NCBI GenBank assembly: GCA_049305865.1
Contig: JBAQPP010000026.1
Location: 17,845 to 81,844, forward strand
Direction of reading: 5' to 3'
DNA length: 64,000 bases
Origin: UBA6263 sp049305865
Lineage (GTDB): Bacteria > Patescibacteriota > Gracilibacteria > Absconditabacterales > Absconditicoccaceae
The notes beneath the pieces are model-generated. The model saw nothing but the letters and a program-made list of their open reading frames with translations. It did not search any database and was not told where the DNA came from. Within the stretch, counting starts at the first letter, position 1. Every line of letters begins with the position of its first letter. Made by a program: the position numbers and the translations under genes. Positions 1 through 11,137 of the stretch are shown one piece after another.

Positions 1-645
1 GAAGCAAAAGAAACCTTAAAGCTACAACAAGATACAATGGAAAAAATAGAGAGAATAGCTTATGCTTTTTGTAATGATTGAATTTTAAAAGAAAAAACAG
101 AGATAACAGCTAGACCATGAGAACGTAAAGAAATATGCGTTACATTTGGAAACAAAAATCCAGAAAGCGTAAACATTATATTTTGATTTCCCAATTGAAC
201 AATAGATAAAGAATGAAGGATTTTATGTGATGTTGATCTTACTTGAAACACTTATATAAAAAGCTTACTTAAAGGCGACACTAAATCTGATTTTTATTTT
301 GATTTGATGCCCAAACAACAAATAGTTAAGAAATTCTATATAGCAATACCCAAGACACAAACATGAAATATATATTGATGTTGATCATTTAAAATAAAAT
401 GAAATCTACAAAAAGCCGCATCATGAAGTATGTTCAATATTGAAATAGTAAAAAAAGCAACAATCGACATTTCAATCACTTGAAATATATACAATTACTG
501 ACTATTAGATGACATAAAATATGCCATAGCAGACAACAAACAAAATATATTAAAATGATTTATAATTGTGGTTGGATTATGGTTGGTGATATCTATCATA
601 CAATCTTCTTTCAAAAAAAAGCATAGAAAAAATCAGAAAAAATAA
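1..645 (+). CDS. WxIP-like membrane protein, short form (5' partial)
   Basis: The 5' end lies outside the window; 214 residues are visible, read through many TGA codons to TAA. The visible part has the family's cysteine signature (FCNDG, about residue 24), a beta-rich domain with RPGERKEICV followed by paired cysteines, then a hydrophobic helix near the C-terminus and a lysine-rich tail (KKKHRKNQKK). The layout resembles the DUF916 half of WxL-interacting proteins: an extracellular Ig-like domain held by one helix. It lacks the second extracellular domain found in its longer paralogs. A 57-bp stretch (388-444) is identical to one in the gene at 1737. Family assignment is by pattern only. Confidence 0.7.
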
Positions 646-706
646 TTTAATTTTTAGATACTATATAAGTCAAAATAGATCAATATTTACGTTATAAAAA
701 AACAAG

Positions 707-1711
707 ATGTTTAAAAAAGTTTTTATATTATCATTTATTGTTTTTTTTGTATCGATTTTTAATTTTAATATAACAAAAGCTGTACCAAACGTTCAAGATA
801 TACGTCTAAACTATTGTGAAGATATGTGAAAAAATATACAAGATGATAGTAGGCTTATAAATATTAAACCATGAGAAGAAAAAGAATTATGTTTGGATTT
901 TTCTAACAGCAGCCAGGAAGACGCAAATGTTTTCTACTGATTTACCGTATGATTTATAGATAATGGGTCTCAACTTTGTCGACCAAATGTTAAAGAAGAA
1001 AATGATTTTAGTAAATTTTTCTCAAACGACAATTGAAATATTAGAGTATTCCCATTAAAATCAGGTGAGAATAAAATGATAAAAGAGAAAATAAAGACTC
1101 CTCTTTGAATGAGCGGAATGTCTTACTGATGTCTTATGTACTGAATAGCATGATGAGAAGCTAAGACGCAGATGTTTACAATAGTTGCTCTTGTAAAAAG
1201 ATCTTTAAATCTATTTATCTGATGAGATGCTGATATAAATAGAACAATAGATATTCTCAAAAATAAATGAGATATATTCTCAACAAATTCAAAAATCTGA
1301 GCAAAAACAACTAATGACGGCAAAATAACATTAAATTTCAAAATAAAAAATAACTGAAACATAAGTCAAAATATAAAAATAAATTGAAATATGTATAATG
1401 TTCTATGATACGAAAAAATATTTGAAGTTGCCTCTGTATTGGTTGGACCATGAAAAGAAATCGAATTAAAATCCAACGAACTATTGTTGCCTGTATACAA
1501 ATGATTTTTTGATACACAGTTTACGCTGACTGCAGAACCTGTATTTGGGTTCAATACAGATAACTTAGATGCAAAATTCAAGACACCAACAATCATCACA
1601 GAGACATGAAAAATATTTATATTTTCTCGAATATGGATTATAGTAGCATTGGTAGCTATAATAGTATTGGTACTTATATTTAGACCTTTATTCAAAAAAC
1701 ATCAACAATAA
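707..1711 (+). CDS. WxIP-like membrane protein, long form
   Basis: 334 residues. An N-terminal signal peptide (about 1-25) leads into a first beta domain with a cysteine (NYCEDMG) and the PGEEKELCLDFSN strand, then a second domain (about residues 170-295) with the pattern NNGN..QNIKINW ... VGPGKEIEL ... LLPVYKGFF, one transmembrane helix (about 305-325) and a short basic tail. In WxL-interacting proteins of Firmicutes, DUF916 and DUF3324 are arranged in exactly this order before a C-terminal helix, and the PG-x-x-x and LP.Y.GFF-like positions are comparable; this is pattern recognition, not a profile hit. It lies 26 bp before the next paralog, so the two are probably co-transcribed. Confidence 0.72.
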
Positions 1712-1736
1712 TTTTATTTAAAGTCTCCAAACAACA

Positions 1737-2480
1737 ATGAAATTATTTAAAATTACAGCACTTTTGCTATGTTTTTGATTTATATCAAATGGCATTTCTT
1801 TCTGACAATCCCAGAGCTGAGAATACAAACAAGTAACAGAAGCCTTACAGTTAACAGCCAGAACAAGCAACAAAATAAATGAGGTATCTTTCTATTTTTG
1901 TAATAGCTGATTGGAATACGAAAAACTGACAACATTTCTTGAAATAAATATTAGACCATGAGAAACACAAGAAATCTGTACAGTATTTGCAAATAAAAGC
2001 GATGAAATATTTTGAATAATAGATGGTTTTACAACATGAAAGATATCCAAACCAAGTGATAAAGTGTACGATATACTATGTGAAACAAATATAACATGAA
2101 AAAATACTTTCTCAGATCTGATCCAAGGTGGATACGAAAATGAATTTACGCTATTAGGTAAAGAAGTAAAAATCAAAAAATTTTCTATAAAGATACCCAA
2201 AAATATGACATGATCAATTTATTCATGTAAAATGTTTAAAATAAAATGAAATCTACAAAAAGCCGCATCATGAAGTATGTTCAATATTGAAGCGGTTAAA
2301 AAGATGCCAGTACAGATCAACATCACCTGAAACGTATACCACTACTGACTATTAGAAACCATAACAGATAACAAACAAAGTCTATTAAAGTGATTTATGA
2401 TCATCATTTGATTGTGGTTGATTGTATCTATAATCCAATCATCTTCCAAAAAAAAACATCAACAATCACATAAAAAATAA
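1737..2480 (+). CDS. WxIP-like membrane protein, short form
   Basis: 247 residues: signal peptide (MKLFKITALLLCFGF...), the FCNSG cysteine motif, RPGETQEICTVFANKS strand, paired downstream cysteines, then a transmembrane helix (about 215-235) and a KKKHQQSHKK tail. It has the first extracellular domain only. The C-terminal half is nearly the same as that of the gene at 1-645, including 57 identical bases at 2235-2291, which suggests recent duplication or gene conversion. It ends the first transcription unit; a strong terminator follows 12 bp downstream. Confidence 0.72.
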
Positions 2481-2492
2481 TTCAAAACATCA

Positions 2493-2525
2493 AAAAAAAG
2501 TCCCGTATAAGTACGGGATTTTTTA
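2493..2525 (+). terminator. Rho-independent terminator after the first WxIP-like cluster
   Basis: Perfect 7-bp stem (TCCCGTA/TACGGGA, 2501-2507 with 2512-2518), 4-base loop, preceded by an A-run and followed by six T. Confidence 0.9.
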
Positions 2526-2596
2526 TTGCTTTTAAAATAATTTTAAATAAATTAACTTAAATCAAACGACATATTTACAATACTTATATCAATCAA

Positions 2597-3604
2597 ATGA
2601 AAATAAAAATCTGACTTGCAATTATTTCCATTTCTGTTCTATATATTACATTTTCTAATCTTGTTTTTTGACAGAGTATAAGTGATATAACTACAAATTT
2701 TTGTAATGATTGAGTGCTTGTAGAAGATCTAATATTTTCAACAAATTCTGCAAAATTAAATGAGATATGTAGTCAATTTACAAACAATACTAATCAAGAC
2801 ATATCTATAAAAATATGATTCCCTGATGGAGCAATTACAAATGATGAATATAAAAAACAAGCCTGTAAATGAGAATGAAATATAGAAAATTTTTGAAAAT
2901 ATGTCATCCAAAAAAATAAAATATTGACCATACCAGCTAAAGAAAGTATTATAGAAAAAAATTATATCAGATTCCCAGCATGATTTTCTTGAATAGTCCA
3001 TGGTTGTCAGACAATATTTTTGGATGCAACAAATATTGATACAACAAATTTGGTAAATATAGTGACTCGCAGGACTAGTTATATAGATATCCTAGTTTGA
3101 TGAAATTTTAAAAGAGAAATCAATACACAATTTTTTAATAAAGTAAATAATCTTGGAACAAACAAAAAAATAAATACATCTTTTAATCTTGATTCTTCAT
3201 TATCTCTAAAATTAAACTTTATAAACAGTTGAGATATTGACGAATTTATTGAGTGATCATGAATAATATCCAATAATTTTTGATTTTCAAAAGAGTTTAA
3301 GATAGAGCAAGCAAAAATATCGTCAAATTCAACTGAAATTTTAAATATAAATATAGGAAGTCTGCCATTTTATGGATGATTTTATAGAATCCAAATAAAC
3401 TGAAAGATAGAGCCTAAAATAGATTTTAATAAAAATTCTTTAGATGGTAGATTGAAAGAGCCTATAAATATAGACGAAGAAACAACAATAACTGTAATCC
3501 CATGGAATATATTAATTTGAATTATAATAATCATTATAATGATTTTGACTATCAAGCATTTCAAGAGAAGAAAAAACAATCTTAATCAACCAATTCAAAT
3601 ATAA
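2597..3604 (+). CDS. WxIP-like membrane protein, long form
   Basis: 335 residues. Signal peptide (about 1-26), FCNDG motif, a divergent first domain (LNEICSQFTNNTNQDISIKIGF replaces the usual PGE strand), a second domain containing INSGDIDEFIEGSG and LPFYGGFYRIQ, then a helix (NILIGIIIIIIIMILTI, about 305-323) and a basic KHFKRRKNN tail. The PG dipeptide that starts the PGE strand in the paralogs is missing, so this is the most diverged long copy. It is flanked by the first terminator upstream and a convergent terminator downstream. Confidence 0.68.
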
Positions 3605-3650
3605 TTTTTTTGTAATTGCGAGCAACTCAAAGAATATAATTTTAATTTAA

Positions 3651-3676
3651 AAAAAATCTCTCGATAGAGAGATAAA
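3651..3676 (-). terminator. Terminator for the minus-strand WxL-like gene
   Basis: Stem TCTCTC/GAGAGA (3657-3662 with 3667-3672), loop GATA. The A-run on the plus strand just upstream (3650-3656) becomes a T-run after the hairpin on the minus strand, so it serves the gene ending at 3699. Confidence 0.75.
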
Positions 3677-3698
3677 ATTAATATTATTTTAACTTTTA

Positions 3699-4226
3699 TT
3701 ATATATCAAAATATATTGTTCAGCTATACATTCATGGTTGTGTATACGCTGGTATGACTATTTTTATCCAAGGCTTATCTCAGTATTTATTTATTTTTCA
3801 ATAATTTAATGTTTCTCATCTATAAATATATGTCACTGGTGTATTAAATATAGAATAATAATCTCATGAAAATACAGAATTTATCTCTACATTTCAATTT
3901 GTTCAAAGTAATAATTCAGGATTTGAATTTCATGCCATTAAATAAATTCAAGTCAGTACTGCTGATCAGTTAGGTCATATCAAACCATCAGAGACTACTG
4001 TTGTATTATATCCACTATCAGATCAGACCAAATCACTAACCCAGAAATAATCATCAAATTGTGCTTGTTTATCCTGCTCTATTTCTGAAATATTTATTTG
4101 TCACAATCCCAAATAGCTAGGAGCTCAATACGTAATCTGTCATGGATTAATAATCAAAGAAAGAATAACATCTGAAGCGCTTGCAAAAGAAAAAACAACT
4201 AAAAAAACAACTAAAATAAAAAACAT
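3699..4226 (-). CDS. Small secreted WxL-like protein
   Basis: 175 residues. A hydrophobic signal peptide (MFFILVVFLVVFSFASA) is followed by a small all-beta protein. Two stretches recall WxL domains: FWVSDLVGSDSGYNTTV (WxL consensus V-x-D-x-RG...GW-x-L-x-V) and the C-terminal end WIKIVIPAYTQPGMYSGTI, close to the IPA...GTYTGT end of WxL proteins. The tryptophan expected after SG is tyrosine. No membrane helix remains after cleavage, so it should be free or held by partners. It sits inside the WxIP-like cluster, which is the usual context of WxL proteins. Assignment is an inference from pattern and neighbourhood. Confidence 0.6.
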
Positions 4227-4379
4227 TTTAGTTCAGTAAAAATATTTAATTTTTATGTTTTTTTTATCTACAAGTTTCATATATAAATCATATATAAATA
4301 TTTATAAAGACATGCACAATATATAGTCTAGGACTAAAATAAAGATAAGATCTATAAAATAGTCCTATAACACATAATA

Positions 4380-4925
4380 TTAACTAGGATAAGTAACTGT
4401 TATTGTTCCAGTATAAGTACCTGGAGCTTGGTTTGCTGGTACAGTAATAACTACAGTAGGAGAAGCCTGAAAAGTACCAATAGTATTAGCTGTTGTTTTT
4501 CTATATACATCTTGTGTGCTACTAATAGCTGTTAGTGTTCACAATTGGGAAGTTCATGTTAAGTTTCCAGCAGATGTAGCAAATGTTGTAGACATCTTAA
4601 CATTACCAGAAGATATAGTGTTTCAAGCTCATGCATTAAGATCTGCTACTAATTTTACTGTCATAGCCTGAGATCATGCTCGAGCAGTTCATCTATTATC
4701 AGTACAAGTTCGTCAATTTGCTGTAAATGATCATGTTTGACTCTGAATACTATAACTTGTACTCAAAGCAGTTAAAGTAATTCATGTAGTGTTACTACAA
4801 GTTAATGTACCAGCATTAATAGTCAAAGAAAGATCTACGTTAGCGGCCTTTGAGTTATTAAAAAAGATTGTAATTCACAATGCGACTAGTACAAACGACA
4901 ACAAATAAATTTTTAATGATTTCAT
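4380..4925 (-). CDS. Small secreted WxL-like protein
   Basis: 181 residues: signal peptide (about 1-29, ending SKAA), then a beta-rich domain. RTCTDNRGTARAGSQAMTV matches the WxL-type D-x-RG...G...V segment with no tryptophan, and the C-terminus VPANQAPGTYTGTITVTYP is typical of WxL-like and other secreted beta-sandwich proteins. Two cysteines (LTCSN and RTCTD) could form a disulfide. It shares both motifs with the neighbour at 3699, so the two are paralogs and could be expressed together from the divergent region at 4926-5128. Confidence 0.6.
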
Positions 4926-5128
4926 TTTTATTAAATAAATAAATAAAATAATTTTTGAGTCCTAGACAACATAATATACATATCTATATAAATGTTAAAT
5001 ACCTCTCTCTGTTAAATTATATATAATATTTTATAATTTGTCAAATTTTTAGATCTTTTTATATTGATAAAATAAACTATAAATATACTTTAGTGATAAA
5101 ATTCGTTTTTATATTAAATTTATACAGG

Positions 5129-5872
5129 ATGATGCGAAAGATCAGAGTATCTTCAATCTATTTAATTATTCTTCTTTGTGGTATATATAACCTTAATATA
5201 TCATTATGAAATGACGTTTACAAGGACGCAAATACATGATTTATTGAAAAAAAAATACCATTCCCAACATTGGTATCAGAAAAAACAAAATTGATTAGTA
5301 ATATAGATACGAGGTTTTGTAATGACTGACTAGAAGAAGATAAATTAACAGATAATCTTTCTATCGTTACCAAACCATGAGAAAAAAAAGAAATATGTGT
5401 AATCCATTTCAATAGAAATTCTGAAGATATATATTTATGGTGAGGGTTTTCAAGTAACGAACTAGAACCAAATTGAAATACAAATTGTTCTAGTAATTAT
5501 GAACGAAACAATCCATTTTCAAAATTTATAAAACCATTCAAAGAAAATTTTATAACAGTTCCTGCTAAATGATATATAATCAGAAAAACAACTATAAAAT
5601 TTCCAGTATGAATAAATTGAATACAAAAGTGATGTTTTGTTTATTGACCAGACGAATGAACTCTTAAAGAATGAGAAAATTTATTATTTGTTGTACGTAA
5701 AATTAATGAAATTAATATTTTAATTAGTAAAGAACCATATACTAAAGCAGAAAAGATTAAACAATATTTAGATAAAAATAAAAATAATATTCTATATATA
5801 TTATTTATGTTAGTTTTTTTTATCTTAATTATAGAAATAAAGAAACTAAAGAAAAAGAAAAAAAATATATAA
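5129..5872 (+). CDS. WxIP-like membrane protein, short form
   Basis: 247 residues. Two ATG codons are adjacent (5129 and 5132); I took the first. Signal peptide, FCNDG motif, KPGEKKEICVIHFNRNS strand, three further cysteines, then a helix (NNILYILFMLVFFILII, about 217-235) and a lysine-rich tail. The segment 5303-5700 is almost identical to 6147-6545 in the next gene, down to synonymous positions, so they duplicated recently. This copy lacks the second domain that the next gene still has. Confidence 0.72.
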
Positions 5873-5978
5873 TTTCTTTATTGCGTATTACAAACTATTG
5901 ATATGCGGAGTATAAATCATCTTGAATAAGCTGGGAATATATATATTTATACATAAGGTTTTATATTTTTATAAACAA

Positions 5979-7085
5979 ATGAAAAAAAGTTATTTATTGT
6001 TAATTTTTATCTTGTGTATAGTCTTTACATTAAACTGACAAACTTTATGACAAACAAGTTGAAATTTACAAAACACACAAATTGGTTTAGTTGATAGTTG
6101 ATGAGTGCCTGAAGATCCAGCATTACAATGAAACAAATTAAATTATATAGACACAAGATTTTGTAACGACTGACTAGAAGAAGATAAATTAACAGATAAT
6201 CTTTCTATCGTTACCAAACCATGAGAAGAAAAAGAAATATGTGTAATCCATTTAAATAGAAACTCCGAAGATATATATTTATGGTGAGGATTCCCAGACA
6301 ATGCAATAGAACCAAATTGAAATATAAATTGTTCTAGTAATTATGAACGAAACAATCCATTTTCAAAATTTATAGAACCATTCAAAGAAAATTTTATAAC
6401 AGTTCCTGCTAAATGATATGTAATAAGGAAAACTACAATAAAATTTCCAGTATGAATAAATTGAATACAAAAGTGATGTTTTGCTTATTGATTAGATTCA
6501 TGAAAACTTAAAGAATGAGAAAATTTTTTATTTGTAATACGCAGAATTGCATATATAAACGTTCTTGTACAATGAGATGGAAGCATCAACAGCCAAATAA
6601 AAATAAATAAAATTACCAGTGAAATACAAGAAAACAAAACATTATGAATAGAATTTGATATAGAAAATAAATGATCTATAGACGAGACTGTAAGTATTGA
6701 TTGAGAAATATCGAATATATTTTGATACAAAGAGACTTTCTCCACAACATGAGTGATTATATCAGTAAACAATAAAAAGACACTAAACATAAAAGATTTT
6801 TGAGTAAATATTGAATTACCTCGATATAAAGGACCATTTAATTTAAAATTAAATATAAATCACAAACCATATTTTGGATTTGATGTATCAAACTCTTGAA
6901 TAGATCCCAAAATTTTAGAATGAGGAAACTTTAATCAAAACAAAAGTATATTCATTTTTCCTACCATTGCAGCAATATTGTTGCTAGTGTTTATTGTGTT
7001 GGTGTATTTTGCTTTCTTCAAAAAACCAAGAGTGATTATACAACAAGTACAAGCACCCACTCCAACACCGACAGTACCTCAATAA
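5979..7085 (+). CDS. WxIP-like membrane protein, long form
   Basis: 368 residues, the longest family member. Signal peptide (about 1-20), FCNDG, KPGEEKEICVIHLNRNS, then a second domain from about residue 190 (SIDGEISNIFGYKETFSTTG ... LPRYKGPF), a helix (about 330-350) and an unusual proline-rich tail ending in APTPTPTVPQ rather than the usual short basic end. The tail would face the cytoplasm if the topology of its relatives holds. A strong terminator follows 25 bp downstream. Confidence 0.7.
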
Positions 7086-7110
7086 TAAACTTTTTTAAAA
7101 CTCACATATA

Positions 7111-7142
7111 AAAATACGCCATAAAGAAAGGCGTATTTTTTG
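7111..7142 (+). terminator. Rho-independent terminator
   Basis: Stem AAAATACGCC / GGCGTATTTT (7111-7120 with 7130-7139), 9-base loop, T-run to 7141. Confidence 0.9.
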
Positions 7143-7202
7143 TTTGATTTATAAGACAATTTGAATAACTATATCTTACATTTAATTCTTGCTTAACTTT
7201 AA

Positions 7203-8210
7203 ATGAAAACAAAAACAAATCAATTTCTAGTATACCTAATATGGATAGTATTATTAACTTTGATTGTATCTCGCTCCAATACTTATGCACAACCACTTCA
7301 ATTATGAAACATAGACCTAAATTTTTGTAATAGTTGATCAATCACAAACGAGTTAGATCTTATTGCTAAGGCATGACAAGAAGTTTCTCTGTGTATTAAT
7401 TTTATAAACACGTCTAAAGAAGACGCTACTTTAAATATAGATTTTTTAGATTCTGCCATTACTCAAGACGATGGCAAAAAAAGAGCTTGCAATGCCGCAG
7501 ATAGACCCAAAGAATATTTTGGTAATTTTATGTTAGACTATGACAAGACAGTAATTATAAAATGAAATTCTACAATTCAAAAAACATATAAAATACAGCT
7601 TCCCATATGATATAAGTGATTAAGTCATGGTTGTATAGCATATAACGTAATGAATACACAAAAGCAAGAAGGCCAATCTATGCTAAATATCATAGTTCGT
7701 AAAATAAAATTTATAGATATTTTTGTATGAGATACTCCCATCAAATCACAAATAAAAATTTGATCAATAAAAACGATTAAAGACTGAAAAATAACAAATT
7801 TTCAAATCCAATTTAAAAATATTTGAAATACGCGCCAAAACGCAATCATTTCATGAACGATATCAAATATCTTTGGATTCAAAAACAATATAAAATTAGA
7901 GCAAAACATGGTTAGTCTAGAACCAGATCAAGAAATACAGATCAAAACAAACAATAAAGACCTAATCTTACCAGCCTATAAATGATTTTTTAGAGTCGAT
8001 TTTGAAGTAAGTAACAAACCTATTTTTAACTTTAATATTTCTCCTTGAAATGAAATACCAAAAGAAGTTATCCTAGGTGGTAATTTTAAAATATCAAAAA
8101 CCATTTTTATATCCAATCCCTACTTTTTTTGAGTATTAATTGTATTTTTGATTCTCATATATCTATCACTTTTCAGAAAAAGAAAAAAAATCATTATATC
8201 TAAAAATTAA
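7203..8210 (+). CDS. WxIP-like membrane protein, long form
   Basis: 335 residues: signal peptide (about 1-30), FCNSGS motif, KAGQEVSLCINFINTS strand, cysteine in KRACNAADR, second domain (FQIQFKNIGNTRQNAIISG ... LILPAYKGFFRVDF), helix (about 303-322) and a RKRKKIIISKN tail. The pattern N-x-GN...QN and LPAYKGFF agrees closely with the long copy at 707, which makes this pair the best for defining the second domain. Last member of the cluster; frr follows after about 100 bp. Confidence 0.72.
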
Positions 8211-8313
8211 TACTAATGCTTTAATATTATCTAATATTGCAAATCTACTCCTTTTTTGTAAATTAAAACTGAATATAATTCGTTAGTTTTTTAATCTACT
8301 AATCCCAAGATAA

Positions 8314-8862
8314 ATGGACATTGGACTTTATAATCAACAGATGAACAAAGCAATTGCTTTTCTAGAGGGTGAATTTAAAGCCTTACAAGTTTGAAGAGCA
8401 TCAACATGATTGGTTGAAAATATTAACGTAGAAGCTTCATACTGAATGTTTAAAATACCCCAATTAGCACACGTTACTATCATGGATGGACAGACAATCA
8501 AAATAGAACCACGAGATAAAGGTGAAATAAAACACATAGAAAAAGCAATTTATGATGCAAATATATGACTAACACCACAAAATGACTGATGATATCTTAT
8601 AGTTAGGATACCAGCACTTACTCAAGATAGAAGACAAGAAATTGTTAAACAAGTGAAATCTATGTGAGAAGAATGTAAAACCACAATAAGAAAAATTAGA
8701 CAGGAAGCCATGAAAGACACTAAACAAATATTTGATAATAAAGAAATCTGAGAGGATCAACATAAAACAAATGAAAAAGAAATAGAAGATTTGGTTAAAA
8801 AAGCATGAGTAAAGATAGAAGAACTAACCAAAATCAAATCAGAAGAAATAATGAAGATCTAA
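8314..8862 (+). CDS. frr: Ribosome recycling factor
   Basis: 182 residues, the normal RRF length. It separates ribosomal subunits after termination together with EF-G. Family features are plain: VGRASTGLVENINVEASYG near residues 27-45, TIKIEPRDKG, IGLTPQNDGGYLIVRIPALTQDRR (the ...NDG...IPPLTEERR segment) and a long C-terminal helix (EIVKQVKSMGEECKTTIRKIR). Many glycines in conserved positions are TGA, which is strong support for code 25. With TGA no longer a stop in this lineage, release depends on RF1-type recognition of TAA/TAG. It ends TAATAA and yidC begins 43 bp later. Confidence 0.97.
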
Positions 8863-8905
8863 TAATACTTTAATACGTTAATTTTTTTAATATTTAATTG
8901 TTTTG

Positions 8906-9706
8906 ATGAATATTTTTACAATGCTATTTACAGAAATCCTTTATCGTCCTATATTCAATTTATTGGTCGTATTTTTGGATATTTTTTGATGAAATTTATG
9001 AATAGCCATCATATTACTTACGCTAACAATAAGATTTCTTCTTATCAAGCAATCTTCAGCATGAAACAACATGCAAAAATGAATGGCGGATCTACAACCG
9101 AAATTAAATGAAATACAAGAAAAATACAAAGACAATCCTGAAATGCTATCAAAAGAAACCATGAAAGTTTTTAAACAAGATGGAAAGTGACCTCTAAAAG
9201 GATGTCTTATGTTGCTTATACAGATACCTGTATTTCTATGACTATATTATGTAGTAAGGAAAATATCTGCAAATCAGATTCCATGAGAACGATTGTATAG
9301 TTTCTTCCGAAATTTTTGAAACTATTACTTAGACCCAGAAAATATCAAAACAACTTTCCTTGGTATGAATCTATTGATAACTCAAAATCGGACATTAACT
9401 ATCATAGCTGCAGTATTTACATTCTTACAGATGAAACTTACAACGCTAGTTAAGCCAAGCACACCAACAGCACTACCATGATGACAGAAAGCACCAGATA
9501 TGAACAAAATGATGTGATTTATGAATATATTTATGACAATAATTATGTGATCATTTGTCTATCAGACACAATCTGCTGTCGGTTTATATATAGTTACAAC
9601 AACACTATTTAGTACTGTACAATATCTCATACAATATAAAGCATTACTATTGGTAAAGCGATCTGAGTTTAAGAATAAATGAAAGGGCATTGTAATAAAC
9701 AACTAA
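8906..9706 (+). CDS. yidC: YidC/Oxa1-type membrane protein insertase
   Basis: 266 residues, matching the short YidC2-like form without a large periplasmic domain. It inserts membrane proteins alone or with SecYEG. Visible: helix 1 (NLGIAIILLTLTIRFLLIK), the cytoplasmic hairpin (MADLQPKLNEIQEKYKDNPE...), CLMLLIQIPVFLGLYYVV, a helix around LTIIAAVFTFLQMKL, and the C-terminal pair (MGFMNIFMTIIMGSFVYQTQSAVGLYIVTT) with a basic end. The catalytic-groove arginine at TIRFLL is present. No lipobox is seen at the N-terminus. The next gene is a membrane protein separated by 147 bp. Confidence 0.96.
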
Positions 9707-9781
9707 AATACAAAGAAGTATCGTTACATATTACACAACCTATTATAAAAGAGTAAAGTATTATTTGTCTACAAATAGCTA

Positions 9782-9828
9782 TTTTTTGTCACATTTTGTC
9801 TACTCATTCGTATAACCACATATAAAGA
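9782..9828 (+). promoter_or_regulatory. Conserved noncoding motif, copy 1
   Basis: The stretch around TTTTTTGTCACATTTTGTCT followed by CATTCGTATAACC recurs, with the same spacing, at 40111-40155 upstream of the S-layer gene. Here it lies 26 bp before the FecR-like gene. Function unknown; a promoter or processing site is possible. Confidence 0.4.
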
Positions 9829-9853
9829 AACATTTTTCGTATAAAAATATATT

Positions 9854-11119
9854 ATGAAACTAAAAGAATATTTTAATCAAAGAAGAGAAATTACAGTTTC
9901 TGCTTGAGATAAATTGGGAATTTACCAAAATATTATCTCCAAGAGAAATTCAAAATCCTTTTATCCTCAAAGGAAGTTTTTTTTCGTAAAATCTTTTGCA
10001 TATAGCCTAGTTATGTTGTTTTTGGTATTATGATTGTATTGAACATACATATTTAACTGAAAATTTATTATCAATAAAGACTGATTTTTTATACAAAGAT
10101 CAAATTGAATAAAGTCAGTTCAGGCAGACTATATAGCCAAAATCATTGAATTTAATTGAAATTTTTATATATGACACAATTGAGAATATTATCAATGAAG
10201 TTATATATCCAACTGAGACATAGTAACCCTACAAAATTGAGCAGAAATAATATTTCACATAGATCAATTAACCCAGGCAAAAGTCGTATGACCAGCAAAA
10301 TTTTTAATAACAAAAAATGATGATAATTACAAACTAAACCTAGTTTATTGAGATTTTATAGAGTTAAAATCTATAGAAACCGACAAGCCTCAAAATATAG
10401 AATTTTCTACCCAAAACTTAACAATAAAACAATCAGACAAGACAAAAGCCATAAATTTTCAACTCATAAAACAATGAGAGCAAACACTATTAAAAAACAA
10501 TTGACCACAATTGATAATTACTCAAAAAACGCAAGACAATAAACAGACCCTAAAAGAATTAAATTCTGATAAGATATTATCTATACAAGACAATGACATC
10601 TCTATTATAAACGATGAAAAACTTAGCCAAGCAATTACACAAAAAAACTTTACTCAGACTTTGTCATTCAATACCGAGACAAACACTTGAGACCTAGATG
10701 TAATCCTAAACAAAGAATATTTACAAGAAGAAAAATCAAACGAATGAATAATTAATAATATTTGATTACCAAACGACAAATTAATACCAACAGAGCAACA
10801 AATGTCAAAATTACTCTCAAATTTATCACAAAAAACTTTATCTAAAGACATTCAAAACATTACGTCGTATTATTCACAATGAGACAATTCAATAGATACA
10901 AGCATAATCAGCCTAGAGAGCAAGATAAAGCAGATATATATATCATTTAATATTGATTATACCAAAATAGCTTGATCTACAACACAAGAGAAAATATCAC
11001 AATTGAACAATAATATAGACAAACTCTCTTCTATTCTACAAGAAAAATATCACATACCGCCTACATACATAAACAATCTAAACGATGTGAAAACACAACT
11101 TTCTAACATAGTAAAATAA
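9854..11119 (+). CDS. FecR-domain membrane protein
   Basis: 421 residues. A cytoplasmic N-terminus of about 50 residues, one transmembrane helix (SLVMLFLVLGLYGTYIF, about 54-70), then a FecR-like beta domain (SNGDIVTLQNGAEIIFHI ... AKVVGPAKFLITKND ... LVYGDFIELKS, about 115-190) and a long polar tail with predicted helices. FecR domains usually sense an extracellular signal and control an ECF sigma factor, but no sigma factor gene is next to it. In patescibacteria such proteins occur without obvious sigma partners, so a structural or wall-sensing role is equally possible. It converges with the transporter gene on the opposite strand, 18 bp away. Confidence 0.65.
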
Positions 11120-11137
11120 TAAATATTTTACAAAATA

